The position numbers and the translations under genes are program-made. Of a DNA stretch of 21,564 nucleotides, positions 21,224-21,564 are shown one piece after another. The notes beneath the pieces were generated by a model. It was not told the origin of the DNA, searched no databases, and saw only the letters and a list, made by a program, of their open reading frames with translations. How positions within the stretch are numbered: the first letter of the stretch is position 1; each line of letters opens with the position of its first letter. This DNA comes from RGIG8244 sp045592785. Lineage in GTDB: Bacteria > Verrucomicrobiota > Lentisphaeria > Victivallales > UBA1829. Location: positions 1 through 21,564 of the forward strand of contig JAZNVL010000042.1 of NCBI GenBank assembly GCA_045592785.1, written 5' to 3'.

Positions 21224-21564
21224 ATGACGAAAAAAGCAACCAAGTCCGCTCCGGCGGCAAAAAAAGTTGTTCCCGCAAAAAAAGCGGGATCCGCCAAGAA
21301 AACTGTCACCCCTGCGAAGAAAGTTGAAGCAGTGAAGAAGGCAGAACCCGTGAAGAAAGCCACTCCTGCGAAAAAGGCAGAACCCGTGAAGAAAGCGGCT
21401 CCCGCACCTGCGAAGAAAGCGGCTCCCGCACCTGCGAAGAAAGCGGCTCCCGCTCCTGCAAAGAAGGCGGCTCCCGCACCCGCGAAGAAAGCGGCTCCCG
21501 CACCCGCGAAGAAAGCGGCTCCCGCACCCGCGAAGAAAGCGGCTCCCGCACCCGCGAAGAAAGC
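21224..21564 (+). CDS. Lys-Ala-Pro-rich histone-H1-like protein, partial
   Basis: The reading frame opens at the ATG at 21224 (MTKKATKSAPAAKK) and runs uninterrupted off the window end, giving 113 codons. The composition is almost only Lys, Ala, Pro and Val, first in irregular AKK motifs, then in seven exact KKAAPAPA-type units. Such tails bind DNA in bacterial H1-like proteins (chlamydial Hc1/Hc2, PVC homologues), but long KKAPA extensions also precede other domains, for example DksA/TraR zinc fingers, so the identity depends on the missing C-terminal part. A TAAGGG motif precedes the start, under a good promoter. Confidence 0.75.
   Translation, partial: MTKKATKSAPAAKKVVPAKKAGSAKKTVTPAKKVEAVKKAEPVKKATPAKKAEPVKKAAPAPAKKAAPAPAKKAAPAPAKKAAPAPAKKAAPAPAKKAAPAPAKKAAPAPAKK
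21395..21562 (+). repeat. 24-bp tandem repeat coding for KKAAPAPA
   Basis: Seven contiguous 24-bp units begin at 21395 and continue past the window edge. Units one and two are identical, unit three differs at several third positions, and units four to seven are identical, which indicates recent expansion by slippage or unequal crossing-over. Confidence 0.95.

Noticed and set aside
21395..21562. Possible CRISPR array in the 24-bp repeats
   Set aside because: The units are contiguous without spacers, in frame, and code for KKAAPAPA; no cas gene is present.

Overview
The window reads as a chromosomal segment of a Gram-negative, probably anaerobic bacterium. An LpxH-like lipid A hydrolase and a lipoprotein imply an outer membrane. 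A rubredoxin-first rubrerythrin with a PerR-type regulator implies oxygen defence in an anaerobe. The mix of a Gfo/Idh/MocA dehydrogenase, an FAD_oxidored-type flavoprotein, FN3/CARDB repeat proteins and a Lys-Ala-Pro-rich histone-H1-like protein suggests Lentisphaerota (Victivallis-like) or a close PVC relative. That placement is an inference; no rRNA is present.

Layout. 1-3.7 kb: a Gfo/Idh/MocA dehydrogenase gene (minus) diverges from a tandem pair of DMT-superfamily transporter genes (plus). A LacI-type palindrome lies between the divergent promoters, and a strong bidirectional terminator closes the pair. 3.7-8.3 kb: two large repeat proteins without signal peptides (FN3 modules plus GxGNDT repeats, minus; five CARDB repeats, plus) flank a tRNA-Val(CAC) gene with a palindromic trailer. 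8.4-9.55 kb: rubrerythrin and perR, preceded by phased A-tracts, a promoter and a PerR-box-like palindrome, and separated by an intercistronic hairpin. 9.6-11.4 kb: a secreted protein of unknown family that looks like three degenerate zinc-metallopeptidase modules.

11.4-15.1 kb (minus): amidohydrolase, uvrB and an NTF2-like lipoprotein gene, with their own promoter at 15113-15086. 15.1-20.06 kb (minus): a tightly coupled six-gene run, lpxH-like, coaD, yceD (DUF177), a stand-alone Pol I-type 5' nuclease, an EamA transporter and an FAD oxidoreductase, joined by ATGA overlaps or gaps of a few bases. 20.1-21.1 kb: tRNA-Thr(TGT), whose gene is overlapped antisense by the 3' end of a PHP-domain phosphoesterase gene. 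The right edge holds the start of a Lys-rich KKAAPAPA-repeat protein cut off by the window.

A unifying feature is the promoter form. Twelve candidate sigma70 promoters share a TTGnnn -35 box, a spacer of 16 (ten cases) or 17 (two cases) bases and a TAnnTT-like -10; ten of them carry a TGn extended -10. The most interesting leads are the triple pseudo-peptidase, the QPELF clamp-binding-like tail on the stand-alone 5' nuclease, the PHP gene ending inside a tRNA, and the LacI-type and PerR-type operators. I saw no CRISPR array, prophage or intact insertion sequence.
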